Assembly: GCF_949987515.2 (NCBI RefSeq)
Contig: NC_082684.1
Location: 19,149,701 to 19,213,700 of the forward strand
DNA length: 64,000 bases
Source of the DNA: Delphinus delphis
Lineage: Eukaryota > Chordata > Mammalia > Artiodactyla > Delphinidae
Direction: 5' to 3'
Below the pieces are notes generated by a model. It saw only the letters and a program-made list of their open reading frames with translations, was not told the DNA's origin and did not search any database. Below, one piece after another: positions 10,742 through 22,655 of this stretch. Positions within the stretch are counted from its first letter, which is position 1. Each line of letters starts with the position of its first letter. Both the position numbers and the translations under genes were made by a program.

Positions 10742-12440
10742 CTTTAAAGTAAATAACTAACTTTTTTTTTTTCTAATAGATAAACTCTGCTTCTCAATTT
10801 ATTCTAAGATGTATCACAATTTAAAGTTTCATGAATGCTAATGAAGAGCCAAGGATAAATCTAATTAAATTTTATGTCAGTGTAGCTTTCTAATAATTGC
10901 CCTTAATTTGGAAATTAAAAAAAAAAATCTCTCTTTCTCTCTTTGATGAACCAAATCGCAGCACAGTAACTTATCTGCCAACACTCAATATCTGGAATAA
11001 CTGAATTTTCTGGAGCTTACCATTTCCCTCTCCTTTTATCCTGGAGATGACTGGATAAATATATCCTGCTGGCTTAATAAGTTATATTAAAACTCAGAAA
11101 GGGATTCTGAAATGGCCCAAATCACACTACCACAACAAAGGTAAGGTTACAAAAACTCAACATCCAAATCCCTTGCCAGTGGACCTCTGATAAGGTGCCT
11201 TTCATTCTAGATAGGGTTAAGTGAGCGTTGCTGTGTTTTTTAAAACTTTCTCTTTCGGACGACTAGAGGAATGCCACCTGGAACGCATTATAAAGGTTAA
11301 CTTAAAAAGCATCCAGAGACAGGGAAAGAGGCCTTCTGCCTCACCTCCTTTCCTGCTTTCCCTGACCAAACAGCTGAGAATGCTGATCTTCTGAAAAAAA
11401 AATCTGATCAAAACCTATTCACTAGAATTGATAAAATGCTCCATTACCTCAGGATCAAAGAGAAGTCAAGAATAAATTACACCGAAGGGGACCTGGAGAG
11501 CCCATTGAAACCCATCAACAGGCAGGCGAGTGACAGACCAGGAAGCAATTGTAGAGCCATCAGCCTAACTGCCTGTGAAATCTACCCTGGACCCATGCTC
11601 TGCCACCCGGAGAATATCATCTCTCGATGAGAGCACCTGGGACCTGTCAGTCATCCAAGCCCAGAGAATTAAGACTTACATTATAATTGTCTCCACTTCA
11701 TAGCCTTAGTTGTCAATGAACTGGAAAAGTACTAGATTCAAAAACAATTTGCGTTTTAAAGGACTCCAGGAAATAAAAAATGATGTGATTTCTTATGGTT
11801 GTTAAGATAGACATGCAGAACAAGTTGTATTGAAACTTACTAACAATGATATATTTTGTTTTTAATGGTCGTTCCTAAAATACTATCCAAATTATGACCC
11901 TCAATATTGCTAGGTAACTAGACCGGAGGGACATTTTCTATATACACAAATGGTTTTTACCATCATTTTTCTGATTTAACAACATATTTTGCTTAAATCA
12001 CAAACCAAAAATTCATTAACTTTTGAATGAATCTTAAAGAAGTTACATGATTTATTGATAAAGACGCAAGCCGATTAGCAAAACAGTTCATTTTGTTTTA
12101 TTGGTATTACATTTTTCCACTGTAGTTTGTTCATTTCTTTTAAATGCTGTCCATTTTAGGGTCTTTATTCTAACAGCAATATAATGTTAAACCCTAATGA
12201 CTAATCTTGAAAAGAGTACAACCTATTACTAAATTAACAGCTTCACCAAACCTTCTTTTAGTAAAAATGAACACTATTCCCAGAATATTTAGAGGCCTAA
12301 ATGACTGAGTTTGGAATGTGATAGCACATGGCTGGTTTGCAACCATGGGTTTGAAGTTGCTGTTTATAGTTGAGTTGACTTTTGGAAACATCTGTGGATG
12401 TATTTGATTATTGATGAATCATAGCTTACAATTTCATAGC
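10742..12440. other. Unassigned sequence including a candidate conserved non-coding block
   Basis: No repeat family is visible. About 10790-11660 is notable for its unique-looking, GC-balanced part (11240-11660) and homeodomain-type words such as ctaattaaatttt (10861) and tctaataattgcccttaatt (10890). Frames at 11217-11411 (-) and 11436-11630 (+) are 64 codons each with no family. No splice-site pair encloses them convincingly. Confidence 0.35.
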
Positions 12441-12700
12441 ACTTTATAATTTAGAAAATGTTTTCACATATGCCATACCATTGGATCTTCATAATCACTC
12501 TATGAGACAGATACTCATGCTGTTATTTTCTTCATATGTGGCCCTTTCTTTATATGCAAACTGTAGCTCATGGAAATCAGAGATAGTAACTGTTCCTGAA
12601 TACAACCACACTGCTAGTCAGTGGTAAACCTGGAGCTTGTGTCAGGGCCTTTATGTTCTAAAGCCTCTGTTCTTTCTACTCTGTCTTGCAGATCTTACCA
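12441..12700 (-). mobile_element. MIR SINE relic
   Basis: Reads as the reverse complement of MIR: ggatcttcataatcactcta and tgagacagatactcatgctg, then tagtcagtggtaaacctgga and aaagcctctgttctttctac. The spacing fits the MIR core followed by its tRNA-like end. Confidence 0.55.
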
Positions 12701-15143
12701 AGTAAAGCAGATGTACCACTGTTGTCAAAACGTAGGCAATTGTCTATTTGCCTAATGTGCTTGAATAGCTTCATCATCTAACGCCTACCTATTGCTACTA
12801 TTTATTAGTTTCATATAGCTATGTAAAATATTTTAAATTGTGGTTTGGTCAATCTTAGCCATGTTCAAAAGCTGCCTATATCTCAGCCTCATGGGAATTG
12901 CACATGATATTTCAAGATCAATGAAAGTTTGATGGTACCTGTTATTGTTTTTCTCCCCATTCTCTATTTGTTCAGCAGAAAAACAAATACTATGTATGTG
13001 TCATATTTTTCCAGTAGCATGCAGTCTAATCCTGTTAATGACAAGAACTTGCTCGTTAAATCAATTTAAAGTACACTTTTGACACAGATGTAGTTTTTCT
13101 TCAAGGATTTGCCATCTTTTTTTCTTTGTGTCTTAGCCAAAATTTGGCATTAGCAGTTTGTCTTTGATTCTTATCTTCCTTTCAGGAATGACCATCTCCT
13201 TATACCTATAATAACCTTGCCTTTGCCAAAATTCCAGAATGATTATGCCACTGGTGTTCAAAGAAATACCATCTATTGAATTTCTCCTGGGTTCAGCCAG
13301 CTGGGTTCAGTCACAATTCCCTGACTCAAATCATACCCAGACAGATTTAACTGTCCTGTGTTTCACTTCCTTACATTCTGTTGTCCCAACCCTGCTACTC
13401 AGGTTATTCTCAACCTGGAGCAACATTTCTTAATCAATATTTCTATAGCTGCACTTTGCATTCTCTTTCCTCTCAATTCATATTTACCATGTTTTTGTGA
13501 TTTATGATATGAAAGGATTTGTTAGTTTGTTATATTACCCAGCAACTTCATATAGAAAAATTTTGGCTGCAAAATTGTATCTCTTCCTCCGAAAAATACT
13601 TTCACTTTGCAATTGTTTTGCAAATAATTTATTTTTATACTTAATCTAACTTCAGAATTTTAAATGCTATACAATACAAAATGACAATAGGAGAGAGGAT
13701 TTTGTTTGGCTGGACTCAAATATTGAGATTTTCCTGTTTAGAAAGAGTGTGTGGTCCAGTTGCTTGAATGGAAACACCATATTTGAAACTATGGATGAAG
13801 CCATTGACATTTCCCCCCAGAATGGCTTTCAGTGATGGTTATGGTTCAGTCAGTGACAAAAGCCATTTTATGTATTTCAGCAGAATTATGTAGTCCCAGG
13901 TCAGATGGTTTAAACAGTAAGATTTTAAAATGGAACCTAAATAGGTTTTTTCTTCTAGAGCTAGAGAACTTTGGAAAGTTTATACTAAGGCAAAGTCCAT
14001 ATTGGAAAGGTGTTTCTTCATGTAAGGTGTAATTGATGAGAATAAACAGATACTGAATGGGATCTCTGGAGACAGGGAGTATTCCTACCCAATAAAAGAA
14101 ATATTGCTGATACTGGGTGGCATTTAACCTCTGTTTTACTTCACCACAATCAGAAGCTCCCTGCTTCATCGTTGAACAATTCCCTGTTGAGCCCAATTGA
14201 ACCTCCTTCAACATCTCAACCTGTAATCCCACTTCTGTCAAATGGAGTAACAGATAATGAATTGATTCCTTCCTCCACCAAAAACCTCTTTACAGTGAGC
14301 AGAAGTATTGGTTCTCAGCCACCTAACCCCATTCCCCTCACCCCATATTATTTTTTCTTTGGTCAATACAGCTTAACAGTCTTCCAAGTAAAAATGTTCT
14401 GGGTGTCCTGAAACCACCCAAGGAATTCAAGTTAAAAATCCATTATTTAAAAGGAAGAAGAAAGCTGAAGAGAAAGTAATGTGGACCTTTCTAGTAGGTG
14501 GCATTAAATATGAGGAGCTGTGTTGGAGCATAGTGGGATTTTAGTGCTCCTTAAATCACAAGAGTGATAGATGCTTTCTCAGCCTGCTCATAAAGGCAGT
14601 CTCACACAAAATGCTAATTTTCCATGGGTTCTCCCATACTAGGAATGCCAGTAATGCTTGATCAGCTAATTTAGGGCCAAGTGTATTTCAGTCAAGAGAA
14701 CAGTGATGGGATATCGAAAAAAAAAATGTTTTTTCTTCCTTCTTTCTCCATAACATTGTTGGCTTTATCCACAAAGCACATTAAAATTACTCACTGACTC
14801 TTGAGAAATAAGCAAATCAGGCATAAGTAATGCTTTTTGGGTGGTAGGAGGAGGGGAGAGAGGAAGGGAAGGCTGAGAACACTGAAACTCTACCCCTCCA
14901 AATAATACATGAAGGACTTCCTCTCTTCCTCAGAGCCATGGCTTTCTCTCACGCCCCATTTCCTTGCAGCTAGTAAACCCTAATGAGATAGCAGTGCTTG
15001 TGCACTTTTGTGTTATACAGCTGTTCTTTTTCACTTTGACTCCTCCAGTGACTAATTTGTCACTCTCATTACATGCACTCACTCCTTCCTCTCCTCCCTC
15101 TTTTCATTTTGTCATTCATTCTCATTCCTGTGATCCCATTATT

Positions 15144-15145
<2 letters not shown>
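12701..15145. other. Unassigned sequence
   Basis: No TE that I can name and no supported gene. A pyrimidine tract ending in cag near 13185 resembles a splice acceptor but leads into no long frame. The 131-codon minus-strand frame (13846-14241) begins at a TTG codon and has no recognisable family. Confidence 0.4.

Positions 15146-15193
<48 letters not shown>
15146..15193. repeat. (TC)24 microsatellite
   Basis: Perfect dinucleotide run of 24 TC units, adjoined upstream by a CT-rich stretch. It creates a Leu/Ser-repeat shadow frame at 14964-15260. Confidence 0.97.
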
Positions 15194-15197
<4 letters not shown>

Positions 15198-16955
15198 CGG
15201 GATAAAGAAAGCAGAACATTTGCACTCCATTATCATCACCTGAGGGAGGCTGCTACTTGAGTGACAGAAAAAAAAAAAGGGTTAGGGGATGTCATAATGC
15301 TTCTTGGGTTTGAAAAGTCAATCCAACAAGTTAATAGCAGGCATACAACATGGAACATATTGAATGATAATAGTGGTATTCTAATTGTAGGAATTCCCTT
15401 TTTCTACCTCCACCCCAAGTTAGCTGGTGTGACTGTAACTGTAGTTGGTGTAACTAATGATGTTTTTTTAGAGGTGCTCACTTTGAACATCTATACACAG
15501 ATTCAACATGACTGTGCCAGACTCATAGAGACTTCTGGCAGCGTTTCTGGAAGAAAAAATAAAATAAAAAGGCAGTGCTATGTGAAACTTCTCCAATCAA
15601 AAGTCAGAAGAGTGACTTCTGGTCTCTTATGTGAAATGCTTGATAAAGAACAGAAAGAAATTTAATATCAGCACATAACTTGCAACCACTTTTTTTTACT
15701 TTAAGATTCAAAACAGCAGGAAATAGACTGCTATCTAAGTTTTAAAACTCATGAGTAGTTTATTAGAAATTTAATCCATTTGTTTATGATTCATTGACAC
15801 TGTGCTCGTCAAAATAGTGTTTGCTCAGGGTGATAGTGGATTGAAGAAGACTTCAAAGATGTTTTTAATTTTTTTTTTTACTAGGAATTTAAGGGTTGCC
15901 AAGAGTAAAAACAACCTACACTACGCAAATTCTTAGTTTGCTCCCAGCTACAACATTGAAAGTAACTCTCCTCTAAGAATGTCGGACCTGATGCATTTAC
16001 TCAGGCTTCTTTCTTCCTTGTGCGGTTGATAGGATTGTTTACGTGAACTAGAAAACTTTCCATTCCCTTCCATAACTATGACCCAAAAAGGGTAAAATGC
16101 TATTTCATCACTTGAATATTTTGAAGATGGAATTAGGTCTGGCCTTTCTTAGTGGCCAGAATTTATTTTGTTCTCTCTTCAAAGAAAGCATTTGGCAGGA
16201 ACTAATGTACAGAAAAGACAAAAAAGACAGACATTAAACACTACAAGATGTGAATTGAATGGTTAGAGGGTAATTTGCAGATCTTGCTGACAAGAGATAC
16301 ACGTGATACTGGGAAACAGCAGAGAGGTTTAGATTAGCTGTGTGATGAAGGTGATTCCTGAGAGGGTGAAAGTAGAGGCTTTGCAAACTTTTCCTTTTGT
16401 GTTTTCAAGGACACGTTGAAATTGGGGTTCTTGGGCAGTGGTTCTCACAGTTTAGGGATATCCTATTGTTCTGTAATGCAAGAACACCAAATCTTAATAA
16501 AACTGAAGGGAATAATTGTTTTGAATGAGACAGAAATTAGGAATAGGAGAATAAATTCATATTTTAAAAATATCACACTATCATTATAAAAGTACCAATG
16601 ACAAATAGACCAGTTTATTTTGTTATCTCTGATACTTTCATAGACAGTGATTTGAAGATCATCTGTCCTTTGAGAATTTGCTTCCTAATCTCAAATCAGC
16701 CCCAACTCAGTGGCAGTAGGAATTTCCATCCCATTAAAGATAATTGGCCCTGATGGACTAGAATGCTTTAGAATGATGCAGTGTTGAAGCCTTGCTTTTC
16801 ATATTGTTTCCCCCCAAAGCTGTAGTGATATTTGCAGAACGACAAGAGGGATTGGTTTTGTCTCAATCACCATCTTCACTTGCTGACCTATATGGTTAGC
16901 CACCTACCATGAAAGATCTGACATCAGATCTTGCTCTCATAAAATCAAATTTTAC
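15194..16955. other. Unassigned sequence
   Basis: Holds the longest open frame outside named repeats (15261-15665). It starts at GTG rather than ATG, follows a stop after a microsatellite, and shows no family. A fragment cagtggttctcacagtttag at 16437 may be the tip of an old DNA transposon, but nothing else of it is visible. Confidence 0.4.
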
Positions 16956-19900
16956 ATGGTAATCAGGGGGATCTTTTTCCTATTTATATCAGCTTTATTG
17001 AGATATAACTCACATACCATAAAAGCCTCTCCTTTAAAGTTACATTTCAGTGTTTTTAGTGTATTAGCAGAGTTATGCAACAATAACCTTTCATCCTCAA
17101 AATGTCATGCATTTACTGCTTTTGGATTTTTTACATAAATGGAATCATACAATATGTGGTCTTTTATGATTGGCTTCTTTTTTTTTAGCATAACATTTTC
17201 AAGATTCACTCATGCTGTAGCTTGTATTAGTATTTCATTCCTTTCTATTGCTGAATAATATTCCACATTTGCTTATCCATTCATTAGTTGATGGACTTTT
17301 GGGTTGTTTTCACTCTTTGGCTTTTATGAATAATGCTGCTATAAACATTTATATAAAAAATTTATATGTATATTTGGTTTCATGTCTCTTGAGTAGATAT
17401 TTAGGAGTACAATTGCTGGGTAATATGGTAACACTATGTTTAGTATATTGAGGAACTGCCAAACTATTTTCCAAAGAGATTGCATCACTTTATATTTCTA
17501 TCAGTAATATGAGGGTTCTGATATCTCCACATCCATGCAGCACTTGTTAGTGTCCCACTTTTTAATTATAGCCATCCAAGTGGATGTGAAGTGGTATTTT
17601 ATTGTGGTTTGAATTTGCATTTCCCTAATGACTAATGGTGTTGAGTATCTCTTTATGTGCTCATTGACATTTGTACATACTCTTCAGAGAAGAGTATTCA
17701 AACCCTTTTCTATTTTTAAAAGTTGGATATTTGTCTTTTTATTGTTGAGTTGTAAGAGTTTTTAAAAATATTTTCTGGATAATAGCCCCTTCTCAGATAG
17801 ATGATTTGCAAATATTTTCTCCTATCCTGTGAGTTCTTTTCACTTTTTAAAATAGTGTCATTTGGAACACAAAAAAATTTAATTTTGATGAAGGCCAAAT
17901 TGCCTTTTTTTTCTTTTATTTCTATGATTTGGGTCACATAAAGGAAACCATTGCCTAAATCAAGATCATGAATCTTTACTCTTATGTTTACTTTTAATAG
18001 TTATATACTTTCAACTCTTACATGTAGGGTTTTGAACAATTTTGAATTAATTTTTATCTAGGTAAGGGTCCAACTTTATTCATTTTCCTGTGGATATTCA
18101 GTTGTACAGAACTATTTGTTGCTAAGATTATGCTTTAGACATTCTTGTCTGAAATCAATTGACCAAAAATGAGAAGCTTTATCTCTGTACTCTCATTCCT
18201 ATTCCATTGATCTATATCTCTGTATTTATGACAGTATCATATTGTCTTTATTGTAGCTTTGTAGTGAGTTTTGAAATTGTGAAGTATGAGTCCTACAATT
18301 TTGTTTTTTGTTCTTCTTCTTCCAGATTGTGTCAGCTATTCCAGATTCCTTGCACTTCTATGTAAATTTTAGGATCAACTAAAAAGGCAGCATGGATTTT
18401 GAGAGGGGATTATTTTTGAATTTGTAGATCAGTTTTTTTTAGAGTATTGCCATCTTAACAATATTAAATTTTCTAATTCATGAATACAGAATGCCTATCT
18501 ATTTAACTAGGTCACCTTGAGTTTCTTCCAGTGATGTTTTAGAGTTTCCTGTGTATGAACCTTTTACTTCTTTTGTTAAGTTTATTCCTAAGAATTTTAT
18601 TATTTTTGATACTATCGTAAATGTACTTTTTTCTTAATTTTATTTTCACATTATCATTGCTAATGTAGAGAAATACAATTTACTTTGCATATTAACCTTA
18701 TATCATGCAAACATGCTGAACAGTTTAGTAGCTATAATAGTTTTTTTTGGAATTCCTTAAGATTTTCTACATCCAATATTATGCTTATGTGAAGAGGAAA
18801 AATTTTATATGTTCTTTATTTTCCATTATGGATGGCTTTCATTTCTGTTTCTTGCCTGATTCTCTTGGCTAAAACTTCCAGTGCAGTTTTGCAAAGTGGT
18901 GAGAATGGACATCTCTGTCTTATTCTTGAGCGTGGGAAGACAGCTGTCAATCTTTCACCATTATGATGCAAGCTGTGAGTTTTTCATAGATTGCTTTTAT
19001 CAGAAAGGTTCCTTTCTATTTCTAGATATTTTTAGTGTTTTTTTATCATGAAAGGTCATTATTGTTTGTAAGATGATTTTCTGCATCTATTATCATGGGG
19101 TTTTGCCATTTATTATATAAACATGGTGTTTTATATTGATTGATTTTATATGCTGAAGCAACTTGCATTCCTAGGATAAATCTCAGTTGGTCATGCTATG
19201 ATCTTTTTTTTTTTTTTTTTTGCGGTACGCGAGCCTCTCATTGTTGTGGCCTCTGCCGTTACGGAGCACAGGCTCTGGACGCGCAGGCTCAGCGGCCATG
19301 GCTCACATGCCATGTGAGCTGCTCCGCGGCATGTGGGATCCTCCCGGACCGGGGCACGAACCCGCGTCCCCTGCATCGGCAGGCGGACTCTCAACCACTG
19401 CGCCACCAGGGAAGCCCTGATCTTTTTTATATATTGCTGGATTTAGTTTTCTAGCATTTTGTTGAGGAATTTATGTCTGTAAGAGATATTGGTTTCTTTT
19501 TCTGTCTTTGCTTTGATATCAAAATAATATTGGCCTCATGGAATGCAATGGGAAGTGTTTCTTCCTCTTCTAGTCTTTGAAATGGCTTGTGAAGAACTGA
19601 TGTTAATTTTTCCTTAAATGGTTGTTGTAATTTGCCTTAGAAGCTATTTGAGCCTGGGTTTTTCTTTGAGGGAAATTTATTGAATGCTAATTCAGTCTTT
19701 ATAGTTGTTATATGTCTATGCTTATTTTAAAATTATTCTTGAATGAGTTGTGGTCCTTTGTGTCTTTCTAAGAATGAATCAATTTCATCTAATTTATCTA
19801 ATATTTGGCACATGTTTGTTCACAATATTTTCTTATAATCTTCTATATTCCTCTAAAGTCTGTAGTAATGTATCCTCATTCATTCTTAATTTCATTAATT

Positions 19901-20062
19901 TGTGCAATCTCCCTTTTTTTCATGGTTAGTCAATCTAAAGCTTCATCAACTTTGTTGATCCTGTCAAAGAACAAATTTTTAGTTTTGTTGATTACTCCCT
20001 ATCATTTTTCTGTTATCTACTTCATTTATTTCCATTATGATCTTTATTATTTTCTTAGTTCT
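16956..20062 (-). mobile_element. Long L1 (LINE-1) copy, 3' UTR to mid-ORF2, decayed
   Basis: The plus strand shows the reverse complement of L1. The 3' UTR-type atcagctttattgagatata is near 16988. The ORF2 C-terminal part follows from about 17230 (attccacatttgcttatcca, ttgatggacttttgggttgt). The reverse-transcriptase region then reaches about 20060 (ttatttccattatgatcttt). Frames are broken by many stops. The 5' part is missing. A CHR SINE interrupts it at 19210-19417, and a minisatellite starts exactly where L1 similarity ends. ORF2 would encode the endonuclease and reverse transcriptase, but this copy is dead. Confidence 0.85.
19210..19417 (-). mobile_element. CHR-type tRNA-derived SINE inside L1
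   Basis: T-tail, then gcggtacgcgagcctctcat, through to ccaccagggaagccc. The TSD tgatctttttt (19199-19209 and 19418-19428) is clear at its right copy and merges with the T-tail on the left. The usual segment gctcacgggcccagccgctc is replaced at 19301-19319 by a perfect 9-bp-arm palindrome. Three shadow frames overlap it. Confidence 0.95.
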
Positions 20063-20316
20063 GGGAATTAGTGTCATATTCCCAGATTCTTGAATATTCA
20101 AATGGATATTCAAATGGATATCATTCAAATGGATCTCTATAGGGAAGTTTCTGGGATTAGTGTCATATTCCCAGATTCTTGAATATTCAAATGGATATCA
20201 TTCAAATGGATCTCTATAGGGAACTTTCTGGGATTAGTGTCATATTCCCAGATTCTTGAATATTCAAATGGATATTCAAATGGATATCATTCAAATGGAT
20301 CTCTATAGGGAACTTT
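20061..20316. repeat. Minisatellite, three units of about 77-90 bp
   Basis: Units are 20061-20150, 20151-20227 and 20228-20316. Each runs from ctgggattagtgtcatattc (unit 1 has one extra a) through cccagattcttgaatattca to ctctatagggaa. Units 1 and 3 hold three internal copies of attcaaatggat, and unit 2 holds two. Units differ otherwise by single bases, so the duplication is recent. The left end coincides with the truncated edge of the L1. Confidence 0.95.
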
Positions 20317-21795
20317 TAAAGAATAAACATGAAGATGAATAAAGAATGAGTGTGTAGAAATCTCACTGTCAACTCTGCACCAATTCTTTTTACAATAATG
20401 CTGGATAACATGGAAAGTTCGCCATACCGTAGTCAGCAATTAAAATGGAAAGAGCTAAAGATAATGAGTTTTTGATAGATGGAATACTGTGAAGATTTTT
20501 AAGATGGCAAATAATTAGGTCTTATAACGTCTTTTTTTTTTGACTAGAAGTATGTACTCTGAAAAGACCTATGTATTTTGGATATCTTACTTAAACTAAG
20601 CATCTTCCTTGCTGCTTCCTGATCCCCACTGTGACCCTTTCAGCATCAGAGATATTCCAGATCCAGATTTTCTCTTAATGGCCTCCCCTCACTTTGTTTC
20701 TAGGTTCTGCTAAAGGGAAGCCCAAGTCAGAGCAATGCCTATTATAGAAAGAAAAAGATAAAGAAGCAAATCAATCCAACGTAGGAAAGAAATTCTCTAG
20801 GGATTTTAAGGTTCAGAGGAATTTGTCACTGGATCTTTGACTGGTGGTCAATGCTAAGAAATGTGCAGGTGTTTGAACATATTTGTAATTTCTATTAAAA
20901 AAAAACCCTAAAATTCTCTGAAGATGATTTTCCATTAGGCTATCCAGTGTCCATTAAAAATTTGAACATAAAATGGTCTTGTAAACAAACTTTGCTTTAA
21001 CAGGACACATTGGATTTTAAAAATAGCAAAACATTTTAAAAAGCAAAGCCAAATAATCATGAATATATTACTGTTTGGCTCAAAAGAGTACCTAGAACAG
21101 AGGAGTTATTGATCCATTTTTTAAATAAATGAGTATATAAGTGAATGTATATATATATATATATATATATATGCATGCATCTACATGTATAAATATATTA
21201 ATTAATTAATACATGAATGACATGAAATATGTGGTCAAGTGGTAAATTGAGTTGAATAATAGTTTGATTACTTTTTCCCTGAATCATTTATATGGCAATG
21301 CTTACAAATATACATAAAAGCCATTTCACATAGATTTTCTAAAAATATGTATCCTACCATATGTGAAAATAGAGCAAGTGATTTTTGAAATGTTATAAAA
21401 CAAACATCATAAACTATATTGTAATAGGCTCTTGAAATACTATTTTCCTTAACTATAAAATGTTGTATGGTAGTGTTATAAATACCTTGTAATTTAATAC
21501 CTCTTGAAACTGATCATCAAAATGAAGGTATAAATGGCTCTGAAGAAGAAGCCATGTGGAAACAGGACTGTGGAGCACTGGCTTTATTCTGGCTGGAGAG
21601 ACAGCCAAAGGGAATATGTCATTCTCTTATAGAAATACTAGGAATGGGGATGTGCCATTAAGGGGAAGACTTTCTGTAAGTAGAATGAAATGGCACAGTG
21701 ATGGTATTCTTGATAAATAAATTTGATGAACAGTACTAGATAATAGAGCAATGTAGCATTGGATGTCAGAGGGTTAAAGAAGGAGTTAATATCAA
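20317..21795. other. Unassigned AT-rich sequence with (AT)n
   Basis: Contains an (AT)12 run at 21149-21172 followed by gcatgcat and attaattaattaat. Otherwise no gene or repeat is recognised. Confidence 0.45.
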
Positions 21796-22655
21796 ACCAT
21801 ATCATCTCACACCAGTCAGAATGGCCATGATCAAAAAATCCACAAACAGTAAATGCTGGAGAGGGTGTGGAGAGAAGGGAACCCTTCTACACTGTTGGTG
21901 GGAATGTAAACTCATACAGCCACTATGGAGAATAGTATGAAGGTTCCTTAAAAAACTAAAAATAGAGCTATGATATGATTCTGCAATCCCACTCCTGGGC
22001 ATATATACAGAGAGAAACATAGTCCAAAAGGATACATGCACCCCAATGTTCATTGCAGTACTGTTTACAATAGCCAAGACATGGAAGCAACCTAAATGTT
22101 CTTCAACAGAGGAATGGATAAAGAAGATGTGATAATATAGATAATGGAATATTACTCAGCCATTAAAAAGGATGAAATAATGCCATTTACAGCAACATGA
22201 TTGGACCTAGAGATTGTCTTACTGAGTGAAGTAAGTCAGACAGAGAAAGAGCAATATGATATCATCAACATTATATGTAGAATCTTAAAATCTTAAAAAA
22301 ATGAAACAAATGAACTTATTTATAAAACAGAAACAGGCTCACAGACTTAGAGAATGAATTTATGGTTACTAGGGTGAAATGGTGGGGGGGGGGAGGGATA
22401 GTTGAGGAATTTGGGATTGACATGTACACACTGCTATATTTGGGATGGATGGCCAACAGGGACCTACTGTGTAGCACAGGGAACTCTGCTCAATATTATG
22501 TGACAACCTAGATGGGAGGGGAGTTTGAGAAAGAATGAATGCACATATGTGTGTGGCTGAATCACTTTGCTGTACACCTGAGGCTAGCACAGCATTGTGA
22601 ATCAACTATACTCCATTATAAAATAAAAAGATAATAAATAAATAAAAAATTTTTA
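21796..22655 (+). mobile_element. L1 3' end (ORF2 C-terminus and 3' UTR)
   Basis: Matches the L1 ORF2 end: catctcacaccagtcagaat, cactgttggtgggaatgtaa, tcccactcctgggcatatat. The cetartiodactyl 3' UTR follows: gaatttatggttactagggt, a 10-G run at 22384-22393, tagcacagggaactctgctc, gaatcaactatactccatta and an A-rich tail. It is 5'-truncated and its ORF2 part is interrupted by stops. Confidence 0.9.

Noticed and set aside
13185..13433. Splice-acceptor-like pyrimidine tract leading into a 64-codon frame
   Set aside because: No matching donor, no polypeptide family, and such tracts are frequent in AT/pyrimidine-rich DNA.
13846..14241. 131-codon minus-strand frame
   Set aside because: Initiates at TTG, shows no family or signal, and competes with plus-strand frames over the same bases.
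15261..15665. 134-codon plus-strand frame in unique sequence
   Set aside because: Starts at GTG next to an A-run, no protein family, no splice context, and follows a microsatellite. Length is compatible with chance in 64 kb.
16437..16500. Fragment resembling the tip of a hAT-type transposon (cagtggttctcacagtttag)
   Set aside because: Only about 20 bp match and no matching opposite end was found.
20061..20316. CRISPR-like direct repeats
   Set aside because: Units are contiguous without unique spacers, and the genome is mammalian.
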